Below, piece after piece: positions 1-7,680 of a DNA stretch of 11,504 nucleotides. The stretch is from positions 1-11,504 of the forward strand of contig JAAYQB010000122.1 of NCBI GenBank assembly GCA_012519525.1, read 5' to 3'. The position numbers and the translations under genes are program-made. Origin of the DNA: Bacteroidales bacterium. Lineage in GTDB: Bacteria; Bacteroidota; Bacteroidia; Bacteroidales; WCHB1-69. Under the pieces are notes generated by a model. The model made no database searches. It saw nothing but the letters and a program-made list of their open reading frames with translations, and had not been told where the DNA came from. The stretch's first letter is position 1, and each line of letters starts with the position of its first letter.

Positions 1-406
<406 letters not shown>

Positions 407-425
407 ATAATATATCTTTATTTAA

Positions 426-446
426 ATATTACTGTAAAAGTAATAT
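426..446 (-). other. Hairpin in the rRNA leader just upstream of 16S
   Basis: The arms ATATTACT (426-433) and AGTAATAT (439-446) are perfect reverse complements around a 5-base loop. They lie about 20 nucleotides before the 16S 5' end in the transcribed leader. This may belong to the processing stem or a leader fold of pre-16S rRNA. The pairing is visible; the role is inferred, and an all-A/T-rich 8-bp stem is weak. Confidence 0.45.
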
Positions 447-522
447 ATCGTTGTGTCTGTCCTGAGCTTTGCTATCTCTTACTCAAAAGATTTAGCGGGA
501 TATTTGCTGCTGATCTCCATTC

Positions 523-533
523 GTTCAAAGAAC
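523..533 (-). promoter_or_regulatory. boxA-like antitermination site in the rRNA leader
   Basis: The minus-strand leader reads GTTCTTTGAAC about 115 nucleotides before 16S and about 45 after the predicted transcription start. GTTCTTTGA is the boxA-like element often seen in Bacteroidetes rRNA leaders, where NusB and NusE (S10) bind to assemble the rRNA antitermination complex. The site is also a near-perfect palindrome (GTTC AAA GAAC on the plus strand). Motif and position are seen; function is inferred from rRNA leaders in general. Confidence 0.55.
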
Positions 534-580
534 TTGTCCCAAAAAAAGAGGCACTAAACGTACAACCTTTTTGAGGAATG

Positions 581-614
581 CAAAAGTACAACTTTTTTCT
601 TTATCTTAAACAAA
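581..614 (-). promoter_or_regulatory. rRNA operon promoter, Bacteroidetes type
   Basis: On the minus strand a -7 box TACTTTTG (complement of CAAAAGTA, 581-588) fits the Bacteroidetes consensus TAnnTTTG. A -33 box TTTG (complement of CAAA, 611-614) lies 22 bases upstream, within the known spacing. Transcription should start near 575, leaving a leader of about 170 nucleotides. Upstream of the -33 box, 615-640 is a run of A/T tracts that could act as an UP element, a common feature of strong rRNA promoters. No second promoter with proper spacing was found; a CAAAATTA at 690-697 lacks a partner -33 box. Confidence 0.7.
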
Positions 615-760
615 ATATTTTAAATATTTTTTATTATTCTAATGTGTTTGATAATGAACTGAATAGTTGATTTAGGATTGTGTGATAATCAAAATTAAAC
701 AATTATTTTCAAAGGGAAAGGATAAAGTTTGGCATTTTATTGCATCTTTTACCGAATAAA
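615..760. other. AT-rich spacer between apbE and the rRNA promoter
   Basis: No gene, tRNA or repeat is visible here. The sequence is very AT-rich and holds only A/T tracts upstream of the rRNA promoter. apbE transcription runs toward this spacer and no convincing intrinsic terminator is seen. Confidence 0.5.
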
Positions 761-1747
761 TCAATTTATTTTATCGGGAAAATTAGCTGTTTTTATGTGC
801 TTGTAACTATTGTTTTCATTGTATATAAAGTAGGCAGCATATTCAGGATGGGAAGCTAAAAATTGCAATGATTTGTCCATATCCATAATCATAAAAGCAG
901 TGGCTAAAGCATCGGCATAGGTGCAGTTGTCGGCTAATACGGTTACACTTAATAATTTATTTTGTTCCGGTTTCCCTGTCAATGGATTGATAATATGAGA
1001 AAAACGTTCGCCGTCTTTTTCATAATAGTTTCTATAGTTTCCACTGGTGGCGACGGCTTTATTGTTTAAATAAAAAACATAATCCGTCTCGCTTTTATCG
1101 TCGGCATGTTTAGTGGGAATTTGAATGCCTACTTTCCATTTGTTTTGATTTTTATTGCAGGCAAAGACTTCACCGCCAACATCGACCAAGTAGTCGGAAT
1201 ATCCTTGCGAACTTAAAAAAACGGCTATTTTATCTACAATATATCCTTTGGCTATAGCATTGAAATTTAACTGTATAAATAGATTTTCTTTTACTATATG
1301 ATTGTTTTCTAAAGATAATTTTTGATAACCTATGGTTTTTATAACACTATCGATTTCTTTTTGTGTAGGGTCTTTTTTTTCTTCTTTTCCAAAACCCCAT
1401 AAATTGACCAAAGGTGCAACCGTAATGTCAAAAGCCCCTTCTGTTAAACTGCTAATTTCTTGAGCAACAAGGAAAATACTTTTAAAATCTTCATTTATTT
1501 CTGTCGTTTGATTGTTGTTTATCTTTGATATTAATGAATTGGTATCGAAAACAGAGAACATAGAGGAATAGAGATTGAATATGGAATCTATTGGGTATTG
1601 AAGGGTTTTGTTTTCTTTTCCCATATAGGAAATAGAGTAATAAGTTCCTATGGCAAAACCGTCAATATTGTTTTTTTTATTTGAATTACAGCTGTTTATT
1701 AGTATTGAAATGCCGATAATAATGGTATAAATACATAATTTTTTCAT
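761..1747 (-). CDS. apbE: FAD:protein FMN transferase, predicted lipoprotein (ApbE)
   Basis: ApbE enzymes take FMN from FAD and attach it covalently to a Ser/Thr of target proteins, such as NqrB/NqrC and RnfG/RnfD, on the outer face of the inner membrane. The 328-residue product has a signal peptide ending in INSC (Cys20), so it is probably lipid-anchored; Asn at -2 is slightly atypical for a lipobox. Family motifs appear in order: GAFDITVAPLVNLWGFG (104-120), AIAKGYIVD (164-172, nucleotide site), VDVGGEVFA (188-196), ATSGNYRNYYEKDG (233-246), SHIINPLTG (250-258) and DALATA (279-284, the Mg-binding region). Length is normal for the family. It is a single gene, divergent from uvrC, with no Nqr, Rnf or other flavoprotein target in the window. 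The start is the only ATG fitting the signal peptide, and a -7 box lies just upstream. Confidence 0.96.
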   Translation of the reverse strand: MKKLCIYTIIIGISILINSCNSNKKNNIDGFAIGTYYSISYMGKENKTLQYPIDSIFNLYSSMFSVFDTNSLISKINNNQTTEINEDFKSIFLVAQEISSLTEGAFDITVAPLVNLWGFGKEEKKDPTQKEIDSVIKTIGYQKLSLENNHIVKENLFIQLNFNAIAKGYIVDKIAVFLSSQGYSDYLVDVGGEVFACNKNQNKWKVGIQIPTKHADDKSETDYVFYLNNKAVATSGNYRNYYEKDGERFSHIINPLTGKPEQNKLLSVTVLADNCTYADALATAFMIMDMDKSLQFLASHPEYAAYFIYNENNSYKHIKTANFPDKIN

Positions 1748-1764
1748 ATCAAAAATGTTTTTTA

Positions 1765-1772
1765 CAAAGATA
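1765..1772 (-). promoter_or_regulatory. Candidate -7 box for apbE
   Basis: The minus strand reads TATCTTTG, an exact fit to the Bacteroidetes TAnnTTTG consensus, 17 bases upstream of the apbE ATG. No good TTG/TTTG -33 element lies at the expected spacing, so the promoter is incomplete by sequence. The implied 5' untranslated region is very short, about 10 bases. Confidence 0.45.
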
Positions 1773-1858
1773 CTATAAGTTTGATTTCTATTTTTAGTAA
1801 AAAATAATATTTATGAACATAGAAGAAATAATTCGACGAAAATCAAATAAATTTCTTG

Positions 1859-1866
1859 TATTTTTG
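1859..1866 (+). promoter_or_regulatory. Candidate -7 box for uvrC; argues for the start at 1886
   Basis: TATTTTTG matches TAnnTTTG, followed by CG. It sits 19 bases before the ATG at 1886, which predicts transcription starting near 1872 and a short leader. A weak TTCG at 1832-1835 is the nearest candidate for the -33 box. The box overlaps the alternative TTG start at 1856, so that start would lie upstream of the transcript. Confidence 0.5.
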
Positions 1867-1885
1867 CGAAAAATTTTTTATTGCC

Positions 1886-3688
1886 ATGTCGAATAATAAT
1901 ACTATTGTAACTGCTGTAAAAACACTGCCGGAGAAAAGCGGTGTTTATCTTTATTATGATAGTGATAAAAATATTATATATGTAGGGAAGGCTAAAAATT
2001 TAAGAAAACGTGTCGGTTCTTATTTTACCAAAACGCAAACCAATCCCAAACTTCGCATAATGGTCGGTAAAATATTTGACATTAAATTTATCATTGTTGA
2101 CAATGAATACGAGGCTTTATTGTTGGAAAACAATCTGATAAAAAAACATCAACCTCGCTATAATGTTTTATTGAAAGACGATAAAACCTACCCTTGGATT
2201 TGTATTCCTAAGGAAGATTTTCCTCGTATTTTTTCTACTCGAAAAACGAACGATAAAAAAGCCTCTTATTTCGGTCCTTATTCTTCAGTGAAAAATATGG
2301 GTTTACTGCTTGAAATTTTGAGAGAATTATATCCTTTTCGCACGTGCAATTTGAATTTAAGTAAAGAAAATATCGCTAAAAATAAATACAGACCTTGTTT
2401 GGATTATCATTTAAAAAAATGCAAAGCACCTTGCGTCGGTTTACAAACCGAAGACGATTATCTGAAAAACATTAAACAAGCCATCAATATCATTGAGGGA
2501 AACATCAAAGATGCAATTAAAGAGCTTGAATCAGAGATGTTTGCTCATTCAAAAAAAATGGAATTTGAAAAAGCTCATGAATTTAAAAATAAAATAGATT
2601 TATTGAAAAATTATCAAATTCGCTCAACAATTGTTAATCCTAAAATTAATAATGTTGATGTTTTTGCTATTGCTGAAGATACTAATAGTGCATACATTAG
2701 CTACTTTAAAGTAATGAACGGAGCCATTATTTACACTCAAAATTTAGAAATTAAAAAGCGTTTAGATGAAAGCATTGACGAATTATTATTGTTGGCAATA
2801 GTAGATATACGAAAAACGAGTCATAGTCAAACGCCTGAGATTATACTTCCTTTTTTATTGCCTTATGTTATTTCCGATACGAAAATAACAGTTCCTAAAA
2901 AGGGCGATAAATTTCAACTATTGGCATTAGCACAACGCAACGCTTTAGCTTTCAAGCAAGATAGACAAATAAAGAAAAGCATTTTAGAAGGAAATAGAAG
3001 CAATAAAAACACATTGGAACAAATGCAAAAAGACCTGATGTTATCACATCCGCCGGCTTATATAGAGTGTTTCGACAATTCCAATATTCAGGGGAAATAT
3101 GCGGTCTCGGCTATGGTGTGTTTTAGAAATGCCAAGCCGTCAAAAAAAGAGTATCGGCATTATCTTATTAAAACACAACAACAACCCAACGATTATGCTT
3201 CTATGCAAGAAGTTGTTTATCGTAGATATAGCAAATTGCTAAAAGAAAAATTACCGCTTCCCGATATGATACTTATTGATGGGGGAAAAGGGCAAGTTTC
3301 GGCAGTTTATACCGTTTTAGAACAATTGGGAATTGAAAATAAAGTGGCTCTTTTTGGAATAGCGGAACGATTGGAAGAAGTTTTTCGACCTAAAGACCCA
3401 CTTCCGTTGTATATTGACAAAAAATCGGAAACCCAGTATGTTTTACAACATCTTCGAGACGAAGCACATCGTTTCGGGATTACCCATCATCGTAAATTAC
3501 GTTCCAATGAAACGTTTAAAACGGAACTAACCAATATTCAAGGAGTAGGCGATATGACTGCACAAAAACTTTTAAAGCATTTTCATTCGATTGAAAAAAT
3601 TAAAAAAGCGGAAGTCGGCGAATTGGCACAGGTAATAGGTCGGTCGAAAGCAATAGCCGTATTTAATTTTTATCGTTCTATTATATAA
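1886..3688 (+). CDS. uvrC: Excinuclease ABC subunit C (UvrC)
   Basis: UvrC makes both incisions around damaged DNA after UvrA and UvrB have located the lesion (cytosolic nucleotide excision repair). The 600-residue protein is full length. The N-terminal GIY-YIG nuclease shows GVY (19-21), YVGKAKNLRKR (32-42), LLLENNLIKKHQPRYN with the metal-binding Glu81, and Asn93. A UVR motif that pairs with UvrB follows at about 203-235 (KKMEFEKAHEFKNKIDLL). The C-terminal RNase H-like nuclease shows FDNSNIQG, LIDGGKGQ and LRDEAHRF, and the helix-hairpin-helix region shows IQGVGDMTAQKLLKHF. I chose the ATG at 1886: the frame is open to a TTG at 1856, but the extra ten residues are not family-like and a promoter box lies across them. 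It is the only plus-strand gene and ends in an 8-base convergent overlap with uppP. Confidence 0.98.
   Translation: MSNNNTIVTAVKTLPEKSGVYLYYDSDKNIIYVGKAKNLRKRVGSYFTKTQTNPKLRIMVGKIFDIKFIIVDNEYEALLLENNLIKKHQPRYNVLLKDDKTYPWICIPKEDFPRIFSTRKTNDKKASYFGPYSSVKNMGLLLEILRELYPFRTCNLNLSKENIAKNKYRPCLDYHLKKCKAPCVGLQTEDDYLKNIKQAINIIEGNIKDAIKELESEMFAHSKKMEFEKAHEFKNKIDLLKNYQIRSTIVNPKINNVDVFAIAEDTNSAYISYFKVMNGAIIYTQNLEIKKRLDESIDELLLLAIVDIRKTSHSQTPEIILPFLLPYVISDTKITVPKKGDKFQLLALAQRNALAFKQDRQIKKSILEGNRSNKNTLEQMQKDLMLSHPPAYIECFDNSNIQGKYAVSAMVCFRNAKPSKKEYRHYLIKTQQQPNDYASMQEVVYRRYSKLLKEKLPLPDMILIDGGKGQVSAVYTVLEQLGIENKVALFGIAERLEEVFRPKDPLPLYIDKKSETQYVLQHLRDEAHRFGITHHRKLRSNETFKTELTNIQGVGDMTAQKLLKHFHSIEKIKKAEVGELAQVIGRSKAIAVFNFYRSII
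3681..3688. other. Palindromic overlap of the uvrC and uppP stop codons
   Basis: TTATATAA is a perfect palindrome. Read on the plus strand it ends in the uvrC stop TAA (3686-3688); read on the minus strand it ends in the uppP stop TAA (3681-3683). Both genes therefore finish in the same eight bases, and there is no spacer in which a terminator could sit. Confidence 0.9.
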
Positions 3689-4469
3689 GAAAGAAAGATA
3701 GAATAGCTGCTAAAAGACAGTAAACGGCAAAATAGATTAATTTTCCTCTTTTGACGATATTTATCATCCATTTACATGCAATACAGCCTACTATAAAAGC
3801 AGCCAAAAAACCGCTTATCAATGAAATAGGAGCTATGTCCGTCGGATTCGGCATTAATAAATAGTCTTTTATATCTAAAAATGCTTCCCCTAAAATGGGG
3901 ATTATCACCATAAGAAAAGAAAATTTAGCGACTGATTCTTTTTTGTTTCCAAGTAGTATCCCCGTAGCAATCGTACTTCCCGAGCGAGAAAGTCCCGGTA
4001 GCACGGCAATGGCTTGTGCTATACCGATAATGAGAGCATCCCACCAGCCGATTTTTTCTTTTTGACGTGGCTTGGCAAAATAAGCAAAAGTTAACAGTAA
4101 GGAAGTGAGCAGTAAACAGCAACCTACGATGAGTAATCCTGACCCAAATATGGCTTCGATAAAATCTTTAAAAAACAATCCGATAATCATGACAGGAATC
4201 ATCGAAAGGGCTATTTTGAATAAATATTGGGTGGAGTCGTTCCATTTGAAAAGAAAAAATCCTTTGAATAACTCGGTGACTTCTTTCCGTAATATAACGA
4301 TGGTACTTAAAACAGTTGCTGCATGTACGCTTACGGCAAACAATAGGTTATTATTTCCTTCGACATTTAAAATGGCATTGCCTATAGCCAAATGTCCACT
4401 GCTACTTACCGGCAAAAATTCTGTCAATCCCTGTATTATTCCAAGAATGATTGCTTCCCAGACTTCCAT
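3681..4469 (-). CDS. uppP: Undecaprenyl-diphosphatase UppP (BacA)
   Basis: This inner-membrane enzyme removes a phosphate from undecaprenyl diphosphate to regenerate the undecaprenyl phosphate carrier used for peptidoglycan and surface glycan export; overexpression is known to give bacitracin resistance. The 262-residue protein is almost wholly hydrophobic, with multiple membrane segments. Both signature motifs are intact: GLTEFLPVSSSGHL (14-27, with Glu17 and His26) and PGLSRSGST (158-166, with Arg162). Length is typical for the family. It follows the DUF3098 gene by 18 bases and is the last gene of the minus-strand run. It overlaps the end of uvrC by 8 bases. The ATG at 4469 gives the usual N-terminus. 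Confidence 0.98.
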   Translation of the reverse strand: MEVWEAIILGIIQGLTEFLPVSSSGHLAIGNAILNVEGNNNLLFAVSVHAATVLSTIVILRKEVTELFKGFFLFKWNDSTQYLFKIALSMIPVMIIGLFFKDFIEAIFGSGLLIVGCCLLLTSLLLTFAYFAKPRQKEKIGWWDALIIGIAQAIAVLPGLSRSGSTIATGILLGNKKESVAKFSFLMVIIPILGEAFLDIKDYLLMPNPTDIAPISLISGFLAAFIVGCIACKWMINIVKRGKLIYFAVYCLLAAILSFFLI

Positions 4470-4487
4470 GTATTGCTATAATTGGTT

Positions 4488-4805
4488 TTATAATAATTCT
4501 TTTTTCTCTTCTTTTTCTTTAGGGCGATACATGATGGCAAATAATTCTATGAGAAATCCAAGCACCAATACAATAGGACCTACATACATGCGTCTTGTAT
4601 CGAAAATAGCTTCGCTAAATTCGGTGGGGTCGTCGGTTCCGCCACCCGACAGTAAAATATAGCCTGCTATTAATACGAGAATGCCTATTAGCATAATGAT
4701 GTAATTTATTCTACGAAAGGGCATGCCGGGTGCCCATACAATTTGTTGTTTTTGAGGAACTGCTTTATTTTTTGCTTTATTCGTTTTTATTTCTTTTTTT
4801 GCCAT
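4488..4805 (-). CDS. DUF3098 family small membrane protein, function unknown
   Basis: This is a 105-residue protein with a lysine-rich, probably cytosolic N-terminus (1-22) and two hydrophobic segments (about 33-53 and 74-92). A loop with LLSGGGTDDP (51-60) and IFDTRRMYVGP (67-77) joins them, and the tail is charged (KEKEEKKELL). I assign DUF3098 from this pattern, which in that family reads as two TM helices around an SGGG..DP loop; it was not searched. The family is essentially confined to Bacteroidetes and has no known role. It lies 18 bases after ftsX and 18 before uppP, so it is almost certainly cotranscribed with both. That placement suggests a link to division or envelope lipid-carrier work, but this is inference only. 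Confidence 0.88.
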   Translation of the reverse strand: MAKKEIKTNKAKNKAVPQKQQIVWAPGMPFRRINYIIMLIGILVLIAGYILLSGGGTDDPTEFSEAIFDTRRMYVGPIVLVLGFLIELFAIMYRPKEKEEKKELL

Positions 4806-4823
4806 ATTATTGAATGATTATAA

Positions 4824-5699
4824 TTATGAGTAAAGTTTATCTATTTTCATTTTTATATATTTTCTTACTGAGAAATAAGTAGATAGCCAAGTAAAAAACA
4901 CTCCCATTGCTGCAACGGCTGCAAAGACAAGGAGGTATTGCTTGGGGTTGTCTAATTCAATGAGTCCGGGAATATGGGTATAAGCTAAATAGATTACGCC
5001 ACTTAAGATAATGATAGAAAAAATGGCTGCCCATAGTCCTTGCATTATTCCTTTATAGATAAAAGGTTTTTGAATAGTGCTTTTTTTAGCTCCGACTAAT
5101 AACATACTTCTAATAATAAATCTTTTAGAATAGATGGATAAGCGTATGGTATTGTTGATTAGTGAAATGGCGATAATTAATAAAACGCCGCTAACAATGA
5201 GCATTACGACACTGATTTTATATAAATTTTGATTAATATTTTCTACATAGCTACGTTGATATTGAATATCTGTAACATTCGGTTCAAGGAGTAAGTTTGC
5301 TTCTATTTTTTGTAAACTGTCAACAGAGGTGTACGCCGAATGAATTTTCAGTAAAATTGAGGGGGGGAGAATGTCGCCCACTATTTCTCTAAAGTCATGC
5401 CCTAACATTTTAATTGTTTGTTCAGTAGCTTCTTCTTTGCTAATGTAGCGTGCCGATTTAACATAGGGTTCCGATTCTAATCGTTTTTGGAATTCCAAAA
5501 TATCTCCTTCTTTGATATCGGGGAGTAGCATTATTTCAAAGCTAATGTTTTCTCTTGTTTCTTGTGATATGCGTTGAGCATTAATAAGAATTACCCCTAA
5601 AAGCCCTATCATGAACAAAACCAATGTTATGCTAAGCACAGTAGAAATCCATGAAGCAGCTAAGCGATGTTTTGTTATTTTATCTACGGGTTCTGTCAT
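4824..5699 (-). CDS. ftsX: Cell division permease-like protein FtsX
   Basis: FtsX pairs with the ATPase FtsE at the division site and transmits ATP hydrolysis across the inner membrane to activate peptidoglycan hydrolases. The 291-residue protein has the family layout: one TM helix (about 18-40), a large extracytoplasmic domain (about 41-160, with SFEIMLLPDI and LPPSILLKI), then three TM helices (about 161-182, 219-241, 254-277). The cytosolic loop NTIRLSIYSKRFIIRSMLLVGA (183-204) is the conserved FtsX signature and separates it from MacB-like permeases. No ftsE is in the window. A 58-base AT-rich gap without a recognisable promoter box separates it from the dehydratase gene upstream, so readthrough is likely. 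A C7 tract lies in the codons for Leu111-Pro112-Pro113. Confidence 0.96.
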   Translation of the reverse strand: MTEPVDKITKHRLAASWISTVLSITLVLFMIGLLGVILINAQRISQETRENISFEIMLLPDIKEGDILEFQKRLESEPYVKSARYISKEEATEQTIKMLGHDFREIVGDILPPSILLKIHSAYTSVDSLQKIEANLLLEPNVTDIQYQRSYVENINQNLYKISVVMLIVSGVLLIIAISLINNTIRLSIYSKRFIIRSMLLVGAKKSTIQKPFIYKGIMQGLWAAIFSIIILSGVIYLAYTHIPGLIELDNPKQYLLVFAAVAAMGVFFTWLSTYFSVRKYIKMKIDKLYS

Positions 5700-5757
5700 T
5701 ATTTTTAGTTTTTAGTAAATTATTAATAACTATTAATATGAAAAAATATTGTATTTA

Positions 5758-7668
5758 TTATGTTTCATCGTACCCATCATTATCCAAAGTCATATAGATA
5801 GAATTTTGACTTTTAAATTCAGGCACTATCAATTTCATTTGTTTAACTACTGCAAAATCATTTTCAGTATAAAGCATATCAATTAGTCGGTTGATATGTT
5901 CATTAATAACGTCAAAATCATATTCTATTACTTTAGCGATTTTAATTTTTTTATGTTTTGTAATGATGGTGTTTTCATTGTTATTTAAAAGTTCTTCGTA
6001 TAGTTTCTCTCCGGGACGCAAACCTGTGAAAACAATTTGTATATCTCGTCCTAACTCCAAGCCTGATAATAACACCATTTTTTTAGCCAAATCCAATATC
6101 TTGATTGATTTTCCCATATCGAAAATGTAGATTTCGCTACCGTTGCTCATTGCTCCTGCATGTAGCACTAATTGACAAGCCTCACCAATGGTCATAAAAT
6201 AGCGGGTAACCTCCGGATGTGTTATCGTAATAGGTCCTCCTTCTTCTATTTGTTTTTTGAGAATGGGTATGATTGAGCCGTTAGAGCCTAATACATTGCC
6301 GAATCGAGTGGTGATAAATTTACAATTTTGGTATTTTTTTCCCAATGATTGCACGTAAATTTCGGCAATTCGTTTCGTTACTCCCATTACGTTAGTAGGA
6401 TTTACGGCTTTATCTGTCGAAACCATAATGAATTTATTGACAGAGTATTTTACGCTTAAATCTGCTATTATTTTTGTTCCCAACACATTGATTTTAACCG
6501 ATTGTATCGGATTTTTTTCCATAATGGGGACGTGCTTGTAAGCCGCTGCATGATAAACTATATCGGGTTTGTATTTAGCAAAAATGTTTTCCATGAATGC
6601 TTTATCGCATATATCGCCTATATAAGAAATGTAATTTTTTCGTTGATAAGAATCACTGAGGGATAATTCCAAGAAAAACATAGGCGATTCGGCATTATCT
6701 ATTAATATGATTTGCTTAAAATCATATTTCATAATTTGCAGTACAATTTCGCTTCCGATAGAGCCGGCAGCTCCGGTAATCAATATCGTTTTATTTAATA
6801 AATCTTTACGTATAATAGTGCTGTCTAATTTGATAGGTTCTCTTTCTAAGAAATCTTCAATTTTAATCTTTTTGATTTGCTTGAAACTTAATTGACCGTT
6901 AATCCATCTGTCAACGGGCGGAACTACTAAAACTTTTGTTTTATACTCTAAGCACATTTCCGTTATTTGATTGCTTTTGCTTTGTGGAAAGTCTTTGATT
7001 GCAATTATCACGTGGGCAATGCTTTTTGTCTCTAATAATTTTGCTAAATCTTTAAAAGAATAAATGCATAGATTGTCTATTTTTTTTCCTATTTTTTTAG
7101 GGTCATCGTCAATAAATCCTATGACGTTGTATTTGTTAGAAATATCTTGGTAGATTGATTTTTTGGTTGTAAATCCTAATTCGCCGGCACCGTAAATCAC
7201 AACGTCTTTTTTTTGTTTAGGGCTGTTAATGTATTCAAAATAAATAATTTTTGTAAATAAACGATAAAAAATTATCATAAAAGTGGATACGATAAATTCT
7301 AAGATAACAATAGAAAACGGCACAACAAAAGCATTGCTTATTAAATAACATATCAGATTAATAGCGCTAATAATGATTGAGCCTAATAAATTGACCAAAA
7401 AAATACGTGTAACATCTTTTGTCCCTGTGTATCGCAATAGAGCAGTATGTGTTTTAAACGATAAGAATAAAATTAATCTTACTCCTAAGATTGTTCCAAA
7501 TATGGCAGCCATTTGGTAGCGATTTAAATCGGCAGGGATTTTAAAATTTAAACGTAAAATCATTACCAATGTAATAGAAATACTTACGATAAATAAATCT
7601 ATAAAAAGTATCACCCAGCTGGGGGCGGTATTGGTTCTACGTAATGATGGAAATGTTATTTTTTTCAT
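5758..7668 (-). CDS. Membrane-bound nucleotide-sugar 4,6-dehydratase, CapD/WbpM/PglF type
   Basis: Enzymes of this family convert UDP-GlcNAc to its 4-keto-6-deoxy derivative (some members also epimerise C5), the first step to sugars such as bacillosamine, QuiNAc or FucNAc in capsules, O-antigens or glycoproteins. The 636-residue length fits the long, membrane-anchored form. Four hydrophobic segments occupy about 16-135. A first Rossmann domain starts at VVIYGAGELG (156-165). The catalytic SDR domain has TGAAGSIGSE (298-307), GDICD (351-355), YHAAAYKHVP (372-381), STDKAVNP (417-424) and NVMGVTKR (426-433). Met428 and Lys432 replace the usual Tyr-x3-Lys, which is normal for WbpM-like enzymes. 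RPGEKLYEE (551-559) is also typical. It starts 12 bases after mazG. The exact sugar cannot be told from sequence, so no symbol is given. Confidence 0.94.
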   Translation of the reverse strand: MKKITFPSLRRTNTAPSWVILFIDLFIVSISITLVMILRLNFKIPADLNRYQMAAIFGTILGVRLILFLSFKTHTALLRYTGTKDVTRIFLVNLLGSIIISAINLICYLISNAFVVPFSIVILEFIVSTFMIIFYRLFTKIIYFEYINSPKQKKDVVIYGAGELGFTTKKSIYQDISNKYNVIGFIDDDPKKIGKKIDNLCIYSFKDLAKLLETKSIAHVIIAIKDFPQSKSNQITEMCLEYKTKVLVVPPVDRWINGQLSFKQIKKIKIEDFLEREPIKLDSTIIRKDLLNKTILITGAAGSIGSEIVLQIMKYDFKQIILIDNAESPMFFLELSLSDSYQRKNYISYIGDICDKAFMENIFAKYKPDIVYHAAAYKHVPIMEKNPIQSVKINVLGTKIIADLSVKYSVNKFIMVSTDKAVNPTNVMGVTKRIAEIYVQSLGKKYQNCKFITTRFGNVLGSNGSIIPILKKQIEEGGPITITHPEVTRYFMTIGEACQLVLHAGAMSNGSEIYIFDMGKSIKILDLAKKMVLLSGLELGRDIQIVFTGLRPGEKLYEELLNNNENTIITKHKKIKIAKVIEYDFDVINEHINRLIDMLYTENDFAVVKQMKLIVPEFKSQNSIYMTLDNDGYDET

Positions 7669-7680
7669 TTATCAGTTATT

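Noticed and set aside
690..697. Second rRNA promoter box (CAAAATTA, minus strand TAATTTTG)
   Set aside because: No -33 element stands at the proper spacing, and such 8-mers arise easily in AT-rich spacer.
752..777. Hairpin at the end of apbE as an intrinsic terminator
   Set aside because: The stem (CCG plus AATAAA paired with TTTATT plus CGG) has a four-base bulge, lies partly inside the coding region and is not followed by a T-run on the minus strand.
4105..4662. 185-codon plus-strand open frame opposite uppP and the DUF3098 gene
   Set aside because: It is antisense to two genes with clear family motifs, has no recognisable domain and no promoter box.
5758..7668. Missing catalytic Tyr in the dehydratase as a sign of inactivity
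   Set aside because: Met in this position (NVMGVTK) is the normal state in WbpM/PglF-type enzymes.
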